A DNA stretch of 64,000 nucleotides from positions 1,116,001 through 1,180,000 of the forward strand of contig OZ245818.1 of assembly GCA_965228435.1 (NCBI GenBank), read 5' to 3'. The stretch comes from Hoeflea_A sp965228435 (lineage in GTDB: Bacteria; Pseudomonadota; Alphaproteobacteria; Rhizobiales; Rhizobiaceae). The notes under the pieces were generated by a model. That model searched no databases. It was given only the letters and a program-made list of their open reading frames with translations, and was not told where the DNA came from. The position numbers and the translations under genes are program-made. This document shows, one piece after another, positions 6,365 through 15,718 of this stretch; positions within the stretch are counted from its first letter, which is position 1; each line of letters starts with the position of its first letter.

Positions 6365-9184
6365 CTACGCGATGAACAGGTCGAGATCCGCGGCTGCGCC
6401 TGTCAACTGAGCGGGATCCGACACACCGGAGACGTCAAGGAGAGTCAGCACGTCGCCGGAGGACAGCGTGACCAGTGTATCGAGCCCGGGCTCGCCACCG
6501 ACTTCGGCTTCGGTCAGGGATGAGATCGTCAGGCCGGCTGCCAGATCCAGCGTGTCTTCGCCGAGGACGAAATCGGCCACCGTGTCGTTTCCATCTCCCG
6601 CCGCGATGACAAATTGGTCGAAACCGAGTCCACCCGAGAGGAAGTCGTCGCCGAGGCCCCCATTGATGATGTCGTTGCCGGAATCACCGAACAGTTCATC
6701 CGCGCCAGCACCGCCGTCGAGATCATCATCACCGAGGCCGCCGACCAGTCGGTCACTGCCTTCGCGCCCCTCCAGCGTGTCATTGCCCTGACGCCCTTCA
6801 AAGATGTTGTCTGCAGCATCTCCAAGGATGGTGTCGGCTGCACCCGTTCCACGAATTTCCTCGACATCGCGCAGGCGATCGACATTGCCCCAGCCGTCGG
6901 TCGCCGAGGCATAACCCTGACCATCGACGATGGCCAGGTCCACCGCTATTCCGGCCAACCCGCCATAGGAGGCGTCATTTTGATAGCTGACCATGTCACT
7001 ATCCGCCCCTCCATCGACAGTGTCCGCACCGTTGAGCGGCATGAATCGCTGCCATCCGGCGCCTCCGGTCAGGGTGTCATCGGAGTGTGTTGCCGTGATC
7101 GCCTCGATTCCGGTGAAGGTGTCTATATCCCCGGCCGGGTCGATAGCCGTGCCGGCGCCGACAATGGTAGCGTCGAACGTTACGGTAATTCCGCCGGGTG
7201 TCCCGAAGGGCTCAGCCAGATTGTAGCGCAAGTTGTCGTAGCCACCTTTGCCGTGAATGGTGTCGGCCCCGATGTAGGGGTCATAGGCTTCACCGGTGAC
7301 GTCGTTGTCGGAGCCGGTGATCACATCTGCCAACGGCGTGCCAAATACCCGCTCGATATTGAAGATCATGTCATTCGCGCCGTAGGTGTCGGTCGCCGTG
7401 TTGTTCGACAGATCGACCGTCACACCGGACCGAATTCCCGGATTCTGCCAGTATTCGTCGAAGTAGTTGACGATATCCCAGACGAAATTGCTGTCGTCAT
7501 AGGCGCTCGGACCGCCATCGAGCAGGTCGTCGCCATCTCCCCCGAGAAGCTGGTCCTCTGCATCGAAACCACGCAGTTCGTCTTCGCCATCGCTGCCTTC
7601 CATGCGATCGCGCGCGGCGGTTCCATTGATGATCCCAGCTCCGCTGATTTCATTCGGATCGACCAGGGACCAGAGGCCGACTGTGGTGTTGGCAAAGACG
7701 ACTTCCTGGATACGGGTGAACGTATCGCTGCCGTCTGGAGAACCCGCCCGGGTGTCGGTGATGGTGTACGTGCCGTCCAGGTTTGTAACGACGTCATAAT
7801 TGTCGAGATTTCCAGACAGACGAATTCGGTTCCATCCTGCGCCCCCATCAATCGTGTCGTCACCGGCACCACCATCCAGCAGATCGTGCCCCTCGCCGCC
7901 GCGCAGTTCGTCAGCCCCAGCACCGCCCAGCAGTTCGTCGTCCCCGCCGAACCCGTCGATCTCGTCATCGCCGTCCATGCCGCGCAGGGCGTTGTTTCCG
8001 TCATTGCCGAAAATGGTGTCACTCCCAGCCCCACCTTCGGCGTTCTCGATGCTGATGAGGACGTCCGTTTCGATATCCGTTCCTTCGGCATATCCCACCG
8101 GCGTTGTCGGATCATAGGTGCCGGCCAATATGTCGCCGATGGTCGTTGCGCCTGCAGCCTGCGCGCTGCGATCCTCTTCACGAAGATCGATCAGCACAGC
8201 ATTGGTTGCGGACGGATAAGACACGGTGTCGCCGCCCGGCCCACCATCAATGATGTCGATCCCGCCGCCATTGCCGGCAACAATCAGATCGTTTCCGGCG
8301 CCGGTCTGGGCAATGTCGTTGCCGTCGCCGATGGAGACGGTATCGTTGCCGGCACCGGTGACCACGGTATCATCGCCGTCGCCGGTATCGACTGTGTGGC
8401 CACCGGATCCGAGCCGTACGGTGTCGTCGCCTTCTCCGGTCGTCACTGTGCGGGCCGTGCCGTCAACCAGCAGGATTTCCTCGTCCTCGGTCGACGAGGA
8501 AAGGTCGACCTCGGGTTCTTGCGAAGGTATGAGGTCCCAGAGCGTTTCAGGGAGCGGTCCGTCGTTCAGAGCAGACTGCACAAGATAGTTCTCCACCGCC
8601 GGCTGCGCCCGTTCCACGCATTCCTCGGAATTGACGAACTGCTCCAGCAGAATGGCCCGAACCTCTTGCTTCATGGCTTCCGTCGGTGTCGAGCCGCCGG
8701 TCAGGCCATCCAACAGGTTTTCGTAAACCTGAGTCCAATAGTCGCGGCCGGAATCATCCGGCTCGCGGTCAAGGACGTTGCGGTAAAGAGCGGTGACATA
8801 TTCGGACGCGGTGGGATCTGCACCGTAGCGCGTGACGAATTCCTCTGTCGCCGGGGTTACGAAAAATCGAGCCACAGCGACCAAGGCCTCATCGACCGTC
8901 GTGCTGTTGGGATCGTCCATGGCCTGAATGTGCTCGGAGCGGAACACGTTTACCCAAAAGTTCAGTCCGCCGATGTCGGCCGAGCGGCCATAGACGGCCT
9001 GATAGATGCGCAGCATCGGCGCGATGAATTCTTCAACCTCTGAGCTGCCGGCGAGGCTCTCGACGAGAGCCAGCAGTGCAGCATCGTTCTGTTCCGATGC
9101 AAGCGCCGCATCAAGCTCGTCCGATGTCGGGTTGCGCTGTAAGATTGCCTGGAATGCATGCGCAACATCGTCAATATAGGCCAT
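6365..9184 (-). CDS. RTX calcium-binding protein with DUF4214 repeats
   Basis: A 939-residue acidic protein of the haemolysin-type (RTX) class. Residues about 50-190 hold two DUF4214 units (YQAVYGRSADIGGLNFW and YRNVLDREPDDSGRDYW), a domain often found in secreted or S-layer-like proteins of alphaproteobacteria. From about residue 245 there are blocks of the GGxGxDxLx nonapeptide (for example GGAGADELRGGEGHDLLDG), which form calcium-bound beta-rolls, separated by non-repeat beta segments. The C-terminal part (GDGNDTVADFVLGEDTLDL, then LTLLDV) is the usual uncleaved type I secretion signal region. No type I secretion genes are nearby. The ATG at 9184 follows GGGGAG. No enzyme domain is seen, so a surface, adhesin or biofilm role is an inference. 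Confidence 0.9.
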   Translation of the reverse strand: MAYIDDVAHAFQAILQRNPTSDELDAALASEQNDAALLALVESLAGSSEVEEFIAPMLRIYQAVYGRSADIGGLNFWVNVFRSEHIQAMDDPNSTTVDEALVAVARFFVTPATEEFVTRYGADPTASEYVTALYRNVLDREPDDSGRDYWTQVYENLLDGLTGGSTPTEAMKQEVRAILLEQFVNSEECVERAQPAVENYLVQSALNDGPLPETLWDLIPSQEPEVDLSSSTEDEEILLVDGTARTVTTGEGDDTVRLGSGGHTVDTGDGDDTVVTGAGNDTVSIGDGNDIAQTGAGNDLIVAGNGGGIDIIDGGPGGDTVSYPSATNAVLIDLREEDRSAQAAGATTIGDILAGTYDPTTPVGYAEGTDIETDVLISIENAEGGAGSDTIFGNDGNNALRGMDGDDEIDGFGGDDELLGGAGADELRGGEGHDLLDGGAGDDTIDGGAGWNRIRLSGNLDNYDVVTNLDGTYTITDTRAGSPDGSDTFTRIQEVVFANTTVGLWSLVDPNEISGAGIINGTAARDRMEGSDGEDELRGFDAEDQLLGGDGDDLLDGGPSAYDDSNFVWDIVNYFDEYWQNPGIRSGVTVDLSNNTATDTYGANDMIFNIERVFGTPLADVITGSDNDVTGEAYDPYIGADTIHGKGGYDNLRYNLAEPFGTPGGITVTFDATIVGAGTAIDPAGDIDTFTGIEAITATHSDDTLTGGAGWQRFMPLNGADTVDGGADSDMVSYQNDASYGGLAGIAVDLAIVDGQGYASATDGWGNVDRLRDVEEIRGTGAADTILGDAADNIFEGRQGNDTLEGREGSDRLVGGLGDDDLDGGAGADELFGDSGNDIINGGLGDDFLSGGLGFDQFVIAAGDGNDTVADFVLGEDTLDLAAGLTISSLTEAEVGGEPGLDTLVTLSSGDVLTLLDVSGVSDPAQLTGAAADLDLFIA

Positions 9185-9493
9185 GGTTGTCTCCCCTGAA
9201 TGAAACTCCTGCCCACAACGCTTGCCTGAACGCCGTTGCGACAGTCGGGGCGAGTATCTTCAGGAGCCGTGATTCCAGCGTGACTTCTGCGTTAGTGCTA
9301 TGAGCGATTGCGTGAATCCATGCGGTGCCGCCGCCCACACCCGGTAGTCCGGTAAGCGTTGCAGCTTTTCTCGAATTCGAACGTATTGGCGGATGGCGCC
9401 CAGGCGATCCAATGTGTCAGCTCGACGTCAACGACGCGAGCCTCAGCCACCAACGAGACGCGGCAGGCAGATTTGCAGGAACTGATGCGACGG
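9185..9493. other. intergenic, no gene recognised
   Basis: About 310 bp between the RTX gene start and the nitroreductase stop, both on the minus strand. It must contain the RTX promoter and ribosome site (GGGGAG just upstream of 9184). No convincing small gene, repeat or RNA was seen. Confidence 0.5.
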
Positions 9494-10375
9494 TCAGTCC
9501 TTCAATTTTTGGCGCGCTTTGGTCGCTTTCCCCGACGTGCGCGGTTTGGAGAAGTCTGCCTTCTTTTCCAGCTGCGCAGACGGGTTGGCCTTGGCGCCTG
9601 TGAAGGCGTCTGCCCAGTCGCCCAATTTCTCGTCGAAATCCGGCCAGTCATGCAGGTCTTCCTGATCGCGATACATGGCAAAGGGGCGCAGGGTGCTTTC
9701 ATAGAAGTCCACCTGCTCGTGCCTGCGGTACTGTTCGGGATTGTAGCGGTCCCAGTGACGGACCTGGTCTAGCGGACGCCGATAGCGGCGATCCTGGCTG
9801 GCGACAGGATAGCCTATCGGAATGGTGCCGTAGGCTTTCATCCAATCAGGATAGCCGAGAATTTCGGCGAGCTCGCGGTTGGTGATGTCCTCGCCGCCAC
9901 CCGAGAGCCATGCCGATGTCAGGCCTTCCGCGGTCACCCCAAGCTGGATGTTCTGGACCGCGGCGCCGAGAGAACCGAGAAAAATCGCTTCGTTGTTGTC
10001 CAGATACTCAGCTTCCCAGCCCTGGCTGGTCGGTTGGGGAAAACAGACTTTCCAGCGCGGATCGCCAAGCACGATGACGATTGCCACCGTGTTTGACAGA
10101 TAATTCTTCGAAACCGCGGGGAACCCTTTGGCATGGTCGACCAATCGCTGCGCCTGACGCAGGAACACCTGCCGAACCTCTTCGCGCATCTGCGGATCAC
10201 GAACGACGATGAAGTCCCAACACTGAACATTAGCGCCCGAGGGCGCCCAGCGGCCACATTCGACGATGCGGTCGAGAACCTCCGGCTCGACTTCACGACC
10301 GGCCTCGAATTTGCGAGTGCTGCGGCGGCGCTGGATGACGTCTTGAAAATCGTTGGTGGGCTTTGGGTCGTTCAT
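9494..10375 (-). CDS. nitroreductase family flavoprotein
   Basis: A 293-residue FMN-dependent oxidoreductase. The N-terminal QRRRSTRKFE is the FMN-phosphate Arg motif, CGRWAPSGANVQCWDFIVV supplies the second FMN contact, and LGSLGAAVQNIQLGVTAEGL with GGGEDIT forms the dimer-interface flavin site. A C-terminal extension of about 80 residues, rich in Lys, Asp and Trp, goes beyond the usual 190-220 residue fold and includes RHWDRYNPEQYRRHEQV, a pattern seen in nitroreductases linked to aromatic or halogenated substrates. The ATG at 10375 follows GGGAC; in-frame codons upstream to 10468 look non-coding. Substrate unknown. Confidence 0.88.
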   Translation of the reverse strand: MNDPKPTNDFQDVIQRRRSTRKFEAGREVEPEVLDRIVECGRWAPSGANVQCWDFIVVRDPQMREEVRQVFLRQAQRLVDHAKGFPAVSKNYLSNTVAIVIVLGDPRWKVCFPQPTSQGWEAEYLDNNEAIFLGSLGAAVQNIQLGVTAEGLTSAWLSGGGEDITNRELAEILGYPDWMKAYGTIPIGYPVASQDRRYRRPLDQVRHWDRYNPEQYRRHEQVDFYESTLRPFAMYRDQEDLHDWPDFDEKLGDWADAFTGAKANPSAQLEKKADFSKPRTSGKATKARQKLKD

Positions 10376-10641
10376 CGAAAGTCCCTGAATTGACTGCGTA
10401 TACCGCAGGATATCCGCGGCCGATCGAAAAGAACAATAGACTTGGCGCGATCTCTGCGACCACGCCATTAGGCAGTTTTTCTCCGGAGAACTGAACGAAA
10501 TGGCCGTTTCGGCGCCGAAATCAGCGACGGACTATTTGCCAATTGCTGCTTGAAGGCAGCGGGGGCGCCCCAAAGTGCTTCTATCGAACAGTCTGCCAAT
10601 GGGAAAAGAACCAAGCGAGACAACAGAGCGGTTCCGACCCC

Positions 10642-10770
10642 ATGAACCCGCCTATCGAGTGTATCGCGCTCCTGCTTCAGGGCGGTGGCCCCCTCGGGGC
10701 CTATCGGGCGGGCGTGTACGAAGCCATGGCCGAAATCGACCTGCATCCCACCTGGCTGGTTGCTGTCCAC
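10642..10770 (+). pseudogene. truncated patatin-like phospholipase (N-terminal fragment)
   Basis: From the ATG at 10642 the translation begins MNPPIECIALLLQGGGPLGAYRAG and continues to LHPTWLVAV. This is the start of a bacterial patatin, including the oxyanion-hole motif GGGxxGxxxxG. The expected continuation with the catalytic G-x-S-x-G is missing; after about codon 43 the frame runs into unrelated sequence and stops at 10857. The break lies at the edge of the accessory patch ending at tRNA-Phe, so a deletion or insertion probably removed the rest. Confidence 0.75.
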
Positions 10771-10977
10771 TGGATTTTCAACAGGGAACCACAAATCGAT
10801 ACGCCCCCAACATCAATCCGCTATTTCCATTTCCTCACCGCCATAGCGTTGGCCTGAATATCGTTGTTACCATTGACGCAGGGCCTAGCTGCTCGCCACC
10901 TCTGGGCCACCCTGTGCGGGATGCCTGGGGGAATCATGTATTCCGGCGGTTGGCTAACTACAAAATGTAGTTTGTCG

Positions 10978-12042
10978 TCAAAAACAAGCCGCGACGGCCC
11001 CTGCCGGAACTCCTTGACAGACGCTTTCCTTAGATACCCACCCTGCATCGATCACGACACTGAGGTTTTCCTGGGTAATTGGTACGGGATCAAGAAAAAC
11101 AGAACGAACCGCTGTCCCTGACGGTCCTCCCGAGAATACCTCTGAGCCTGGAAGGTCATCGGCTGAAGTTCCTTCTGCCAACATAATCGCGGCTTGTGCC
11201 GCCGCCTTTCCGAGTTCGCGCGCGTCCTTCCAAACTGAGACCGTTTGAGTGCCGAGCGCGACACGATTGAGCGCAGCGAAGTCTCCGTCCTGTCCAGAAA
11301 CAGATACCGTTCCATCCAGGCCTTGGGCGGTGAGTGCAGCTACTACGCCACCAGCAGTGCCGTCATTTGACGCAACCACCGCATCGACTTGATTATCGTT
11401 GGCCGTGAGGATTTGTTCCATATTCCTCTGCGCATTTTCAGGCTTCCAACCGTCCGTGTAAGCCTCACCCACATTCTTGATGTCCCCGCGGTCAATAGCT
11501 TCCTTCAAGACCTCCATCTGTCCAGCAAACAGGAAATCTGCGTTTGGGTCCGCGGACGATCCTTTGATAAAGACATAATTGCCTTTTGGCTTAGCAGCGA
11601 GGATTGCCCTTGCCTGCATGCGTCCGACCTCTTTGTTGTCAAAAGAGATGTAGACAGCATCAGGGTTTTCAATCAGTCGGTCATAACCAATGACGGGAAT
11701 GCCCTCTGCAACTGCCCTCTCGACCGCTGGGATGATGGCTTGGGAATCCTGTGCGAGAATGATCAGTGTATCTGCACCCTGTGCGATCAGTGACTCCACG
11801 TCTGCAAGCTGCTTTGCGGCTGACGACTGTGCATCAGCGGATATGAATTTGTAGCCTGCCGCCGCAATTGCAGCCTTCATCGCGGACTCGTCTGTCTTCC
11901 AACGCTCTTCTTGAAAATTCGACCAGGATACGCCGACGGTGCGGCAGTCGTGACCCGCTTCATGGCACGCAAGAGATTTCGGAGCTACGGCTATTGTGAA
12001 AATAGCGACGCTGAGTGCCAATAGAGCTGATCTCAAGCGCAT
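10978..12042 (-). CDS. sugar ABC transporter substrate-binding protein, XylF-like
   Basis: A 354-residue periplasmic binding protein of the type-1 sugar class, closest in pattern to D-xylose-binding XylF. A signal peptide (MRLRSALLALSVAIFTIAV) is followed by VGVSWSNFQEERWKTDE, IAQGADTLIILAQDS, VIGYDRLI, VYISFDNKEVGRMQA and FIKGSSADPNADFLFAGQM, the sugar-binding residues of XylF-type proteins. Four Cys residues (two near residues 26 and 33, two near the C-terminus) could form disulfides. No xylG or xylH is adjacent, so it is an orphan. Its start overlaps the 3' end of the pentapeptide gene by about 10 bp. Confidence 0.88.
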   Translation of the reverse strand: MRLRSALLALSVAIFTIAVAPKSLACHEAGHDCRTVGVSWSNFQEERWKTDESAMKAAIAAAGYKFISADAQSSAAKQLADVESLIAQGADTLIILAQDSQAIIPAVERAVAEGIPVIGYDRLIENPDAVYISFDNKEVGRMQARAILAAKPKGNYVFIKGSSADPNADFLFAGQMEVLKEAIDRGDIKNVGEAYTDGWKPENAQRNMEQILTANDNQVDAVVASNDGTAGGVVAALTAQGLDGTVSVSGQDGDFAALNRVALGTQTVSVWKDARELGKAAAQAAIMLAEGTSADDLPGSEVFSGGPSGTAVRSVFLDPVPITQENLSVVIDAGWVSKESVCQGVPAGAVAACF

Positions 12043-13184
12043 TTGCCTGATCCGTCCGTGTCTAAGAGATTGCGGTTCACTAAGGCTGTCTCGATTTGAG
12101 GTGGAAAAAGAGCACCTTTGTTGAAGGAATGCTCAAATTGTTCCCAAAGTAATCCCTTCGCTCCTCGGAAATCAGTTGCCTGCAAGCATGCGGACCGAAA
12201 GTTTGCTTTCGATAGATCAGCACCCGAGAAAATCGTCCTCCGGTTACGACGCATCTCGACATCGTCTAGGTGTTGAGATGTCATTGGTTTGCCGAAGCTG
12301 GCGCGCTCGAAATTCACCCCTTGGAGGTTGGCTCGTTGGAAGCTGCTCACAGCCACCCGAGCACCCAAAAAAGTCGCGCCGCTCAAGTTCTCCCCATAAA
12401 AGTCGACGCCCCACAAACTAGCGTCGTCAAGTCGCAGGAGTTTAAGGTCAAAGGGGTGCCTTACAAAATCGTACCGTTTTAGGATTGCGCCTGTTAGGTC
12501 AAGTCCGCAACTGCCGAGCGAGCAGCTTGTTCGCCGTTCTATCTCCGCATAAGAAATCAATGTATCGGCATCTGAATGCAAATCTTCAAGAGTTTCATTG
12601 TACAATTTTTGGTTACTCTCTGCGGAATCACCGTTACTTGAGAGCATGCCACGAGCATAAACTTCAAGTATATTTACTTTGCGGAGCGTACCGTACCTTA
12701 TGTGATTTTTTAGATCTGAAATGTTGCTTGTGTCAAATTTTTGTGATGATATCTTATCTACAAAATATATCTTATCCGAAAGATCTTTTTGTTCGGATAT
12801 TGCCTGAATTATTGTTTTTTGTAATTCAGAATTTTCTATAGATCGATCGAAAAGCGCCTCTAAACTAAAGTGTCGCTGGGAGCTTTTTTCACTGTTAAGG
12901 CCAATTATCAGATCTGCAATTACACCCTTCTCATAGTTTCTTAGTGCAACATATGAATTATAAATGGCGATAGTACTTGTAAACAACCCTGTGATTGCGA
13001 CAAGCGACGTTGCAGCTCCACCGAGGCGGGAGATTTGATCAAAAAAACTAACCTTTTTGTTTGCCTGGTTTCGTGCGGCATCATTGCGTATCTCAAGCGC
13101 TTCGATTTCAGCAAGGAGCTTCCGTCTCTGCAAACGCTTGTCTGCTGGATAGATGGGATTGATTTGTGTATTCAGTTTCTTCAT
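12033..13184 (-). CDS. membrane-anchored pentapeptide-repeat protein
   Basis: A 383-residue protein. Residues about 50-75 form one or two membrane segments (AATSLVAITGLFTSTIAIYN). A helical linker follows, then C-terminal pentapeptide repeats of the A(D/N)LxG type (DLTGAILKRYDF, ENLSGATFLGA, ANLQGVNFERA, ADLSKANFRSA), which fold as a right-handed quadrilateral beta-helix. The coding strand is clearly AT-richer than its neighbours, a sign of horizontal transfer. It overlaps the downstream XylF-like gene. Proteins of this shape are widespread and mostly uncharacterised; no function is assigned. Confidence 0.82.
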   Translation of the reverse strand: MKKLNTQINPIYPADKRLQRRKLLAEIEALEIRNDAARNQANKKVSFFDQISRLGGAATSLVAITGLFTSTIAIYNSYVALRNYEKGVIADLIIGLNSEKSSQRHFSLEALFDRSIENSELQKTIIQAISEQKDLSDKIYFVDKISSQKFDTSNISDLKNHIRYGTLRKVNILEVYARGMLSSNGDSAESNQKLYNETLEDLHSDADTLISYAEIERRTSCSLGSCGLDLTGAILKRYDFVRHPFDLKLLRLDDASLWGVDFYGENLSGATFLGARVAVSSFQRANLQGVNFERASFGKPMTSQHLDDVEMRRNRRTIFSGADLSKANFRSACLQATDFRGAKGLLWEQFEHSFNKGALFPPQIETALVNRNLLDTDGSGKCA

Positions 13185-13324
13185 TGATGGCTACTCAGTG
13201 CGCTATTTTTGAAAGAGTTCCACCAGATCTTTGCTTATTTCAATCGAATAACAATCGATACGGAAGCAAGGCTACCCCCAACTGCTTTGTTATACAACTC
13301 AGTATTGGATATCACATTCTTTCT

Positions 13325-13743
13325 ACAGGCGCGGCTTGAGCAAACTGCTGAACAAGCATGCCAACAACCTCACGCAACGGCAGGCACGACGCCTCGCAGA
13401 ATATCTTGATCGAAGGCCGGCCATCGAAGGCATCCATCGGTTCAATGAAGATCCGATGGGCGTGTTGACCGCCAGGAACCAATCCAAAAGACAGTGCAGG
13501 ACATTGTTACGCCGACTGGTAGTTGCCATCGACCAGCTCCAGCAGAGTGGCTTCTGGGATCGTCAAAAGCTCGCAAAGACACAGCAAAGCTGGCAGGACG
13601 AGATCGCACGCATGTTGCGCTTCTCGCGCTCAAACGGGATCACCGAAGGCTATCATCGAAAAATGAAACTCATCCAACGCAGAGCCTTCGGGTTCCGCAA
13701 CTTCGAAAACTACAGAAAGCGCGTTCGAGCTCTCTGCGCTTGA
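13325..13743 (+). pseudogene. ISL3-family transposase, C-terminal remnant
   Basis: The translation ends with ITEGYHRKMKLIQRRAFGFRNFENYRKRV, the signature C-terminus of ISL3-type DDE transposases, preceded by LTQRQARRLAEYLDRRPAI and IEGIHRFNEDP. Only about 135-140 residues remain of roughly 400; the zinc-ribbon N-terminus and most of the catalytic core are gone. No intact terminal inverted repeats were recognised. It lies between the AT-rich pentapeptide gene and tRNA-Phe, supporting past insertion activity at this tRNA. Confidence 0.82.
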
Positions 13744-13844
13744 AGGTCAAAGGAGGAGAGATCTGATACAGAACTGACCCACACTCTGCAGATCATGGGC
13801 GGGTGCCCCCGTATTCGACGAAGAGCCCGAAGAGCCAGGATAAA

Positions 13845-13920
<76 letters not shown>

Positions 13921-14073
13921 AACTGCCTTGGCGCAGGGGTCTTGATCGACCCTTACAGCAGGGGGCGTTGGTGGTCCCCCTTTCAGGCGAGCGGGTTTAT
14001 AGCATGTCCGGAGGGCGTGTCCAGCCGAATAAGCGGCCGGCCTGCGGTTTTTTTCAATGCGCTCAAGGCGGTA

Positions 14074-14277
14074 TCAGTCGCCATCTTCGGACGGGCGCTG
14101 ATTTTCCTCTTCCTCGGTCACCGGGATGGCGTAGGAGCCGGTCAGCCAGCGGTTGAGATCGATGTTCTTGCAGCGTTCGGAGCAGAACGGATAGGTGGCG
14201 CGGGCCGACGGCCGGCCGCACTCCGGACAGGGGCGCGCCTTGCGCAGCGGTTCAACGTTGCTGGTTTTGTCGCCCAT
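14074..14277 (-). CDS. yacG: DNA gyrase inhibitor YacG (zinc-binding)
   Basis: A 67-residue protein with one four-Cys zinc site: CPECGRP near residue 15-21 and FCSERCKNIDLNRWL near 35-50. This is the complete YacG fold, which binds GyrB and inhibits gyrase in E. coli; the C-terminus is an acidic tail (TEEEENQ). The ATG at 14277 lies seven bases after the maf stop; an upstream start at 14316 would overlap maf. Its position after maf is typical of alphaproteobacteria. Confidence 0.92.
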   Translation of the reverse strand: MGDKTSNVEPLRKARPCPECGRPSARATYPFCSERCKNIDLNRWLTGSYAIPVTEEEENQRPSEDGD

Positions 14278-14284
14278 TGCGGCT

Positions 14285-14908
14285 CTAATCCGGTTCGAGC
14301 CAGCGGGCGTGCACATCGAAGCCCTCGCCGACCAGCATGTTGACTGTTTCCATCAATGGCAGGCCGACGACGTTGGAATAGGAGCCGACCAGTTTGGCCA
14401 CGAAGGCGCCGGCGAGACCCTGGATGGCGTAGCCGCCGGCTTTGCCGCGCCATTCACCGGAGGCGAGATAGGCTTCGATCTCGACCCGCGACAGACGCTT
14501 GAAGCGCACCCGGGTCTCGACAATCTTGTGGCGGTAGCGGTTGTTCGGCGTCACCAGCGTCAGGCCGGTATAAACACGGTGTGAACGGCCGGACAGCATG
14601 TAGAGTGCGGCGGATGCCTCATTGGCCAGCTCCGCCTTGTCGAGAAGGCGACGCCCGATAGCGACCACCGTATCGGCCGACAGGATGTAACGGTTGGGCC
14701 AGTTGGGATCACCCTTCAGCACTTTGACGGCAGCCTCGGCCTTCTGTCGCGACAGTCGGCGGGCAAGTGTCCGTGGATGTTCGGATTTGCCGGGAGTCTC
14801 GTCGATCTCCATCGGCATAAGATGATCCGGCTCAAGTCCGGCCTGCTGCAGAAGTTCGACACGGCGCGGCGAGCCGGAGGCCAGAATGAGTTTGGGCGAA
14901 GGGACCAT
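14285..14908 (-). CDS. maf: Maf family nucleoside triphosphate pyrophosphatase
   Basis: A 207-residue house-cleaning pyrophosphatase of the Maf/HAM1-like fold. Motifs: ASGSPRRVELL at residues 10-20 (substrate phosphate binding), ILSADTVVAIGRR near 75 (the catalytic Asp), SGRSHRVYTG near 105 and GGYAIQGLAGAF near 160. It hydrolyses non-canonical or modified nucleoside triphosphates to monophosphates. It lies between infA and yacG on the same strand with short spacers and is likely co-transcribed with them. Confidence 0.93.
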   Translation of the reverse strand: MVPSPKLILASGSPRRVELLQQAGLEPDHLMPMEIDETPGKSEHPRTLARRLSRQKAEAAVKVLKGDPNWPNRYILSADTVVAIGRRLLDKAELANEASAALYMLSGRSHRVYTGLTLVTPNNRYRHKIVETRVRFKRLSRVEIEAYLASGEWRGKAGGYAIQGLAGAFVAKLVGSYSNVVGLPLMETVNMLVGEGFDVHARWLEPD

Positions 14909-14921
14909 GGCGCGAAGAGCG

Positions 14922-15140
14922 CTATTTGAACCGGTAGGTAATCCGGCCCTTGGTCAGATCATAGGGCGTCATTTCGACGAGCACCTTGTCGCCAGCCAGC
15001 ACGCGGATACGGTTCTTGCGCATGCGCCCGGCAGTGTGCGCAATGATCTCATGCTCGTTTTCCAGTTTGACGCGGAATGTCGCGTTGGGCAGCAGTTCCG
15101 TGACCACGCCTGGAAACTCGAGGACTTCTTCCTTAGCCAT
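14922..15140 (-). CDS. infA: translation initiation factor IF-1
   Basis: A 72-residue S1-type OB-fold protein, the exact length of bacterial IF-1. MAKEEVLEFPGVVTELLPNA at the start, ENEHEIIAHTAGRMRKNRIRVLAGD in the middle and VEMTPYDLTKGRITYR at the end are diagnostic. It binds the ribosomal A site during initiation and acts with IF-2 and IF-3. It is the best-conserved gene in the window and supports the alphaproteobacterial placement. Confidence 0.98.
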   Translation of the reverse strand: MAKEEVLEFPGVVTELLPNATFRVKLENEHEIIAHTAGRMRKNRIRVLAGDKVLVEMTPYDLTKGRITYRFK

Positions 15141-15251
15141 ATAGTCTCAATCATCCTGTTGACGGCGGATGCGGGGTCGCACCGCGAATGCGCGGGAACC
15201 TACACAATCGCTTGGGCTTTGTGAACCGAATACCTCGCGGTTGGGCGATTC

Positions 15252-15707
15252 TTATGCCTTGGGTTTTCCGAAGCGCTTCTTCAGCATCATCTCGATATGA
15301 TCCCGCACGTCACGATAGGCGGACAGGATGCGCTCGCGGCTGCCGGTGGCGACGGCGGGGTCCGGGGTTGGCCAGTAGACAACGTCAACCGCGTTTGCGC
15401 GAGTCATTTCCAGCGCCTGGTGGTGGGCCTCCGGCGCCAGCGTGATGATCAGGTCGAAATAGTCGTCTTCCAGGTCATCCAGGGTCTGCGGCTGTCGGCG
15501 GCCAAGGTCGAGCCCTACCTCTTCGAGCACCGCATCGACAAAAGGATCGCGCTCGCCGTGGCGCACACCGGCCGAGGCAATGTAGGTGCCGGACGGCAGA
15601 TATCGTTTGGCCAGTTGTTCGGCCATGGGTGAGCGGATGGAGTTCATGCCGCAGACGAAGAGCACGGCGGACGGAAGGTCCGGCGCGGCAGGTCCGCTGT
15701 CGCCCAT
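15252..15707 (-). CDS. low molecular weight protein-tyrosine-phosphatase family protein
   Basis: A 151-residue protein with the phosphatase P-loop C-x5-R (FVCGMNSIRSPMAEQL) at about residues 18-33 and a later WPTPDPA segment that supplies the general-acid Asp (DP). The fold also covers arsenate reductases; the remaining sequence does not decide between tyrosine phosphatase and ArsC activity, and the conserved chromosomal position favours a housekeeping phosphatase. The ATG at 15707 (GGTGG upstream) follows the UPF0262 stop by 11 bp; a TTG at 15731 would overlap that gene. Confidence 0.87.
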   Translation of the reverse strand: MGDSGPAAPDLPSAVLFVCGMNSIRSPMAEQLAKRYLPSGTYIASAGVRHGERDPFVDAVLEEVGLDLGRRQPQTLDDLEDDYFDLIITLAPEAHHQALEMTRANAVDVVYWPTPDPAVATGSRERILSAYRDVRDHIEMMLKKRFGKPKA

Positions 15708-15718
15708 GGCCACCAAGG

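Noticed and set aside
7900..8450. Short spaced DNA repeats resembling a CRISPR array
   Set aside because: They are codon-level repeats of the RTX nonapeptide, without constant repeats or unique spacers.
6614..9043. 809-codon open frame on the plus strand opposite the RTX gene
   Set aside because: It is an antisense artefact of the Gly/Asp-rich nonapeptide repeats and high GC; it has no ribosome site or family, while the minus strand has clear RTX and DUF4214 motifs.
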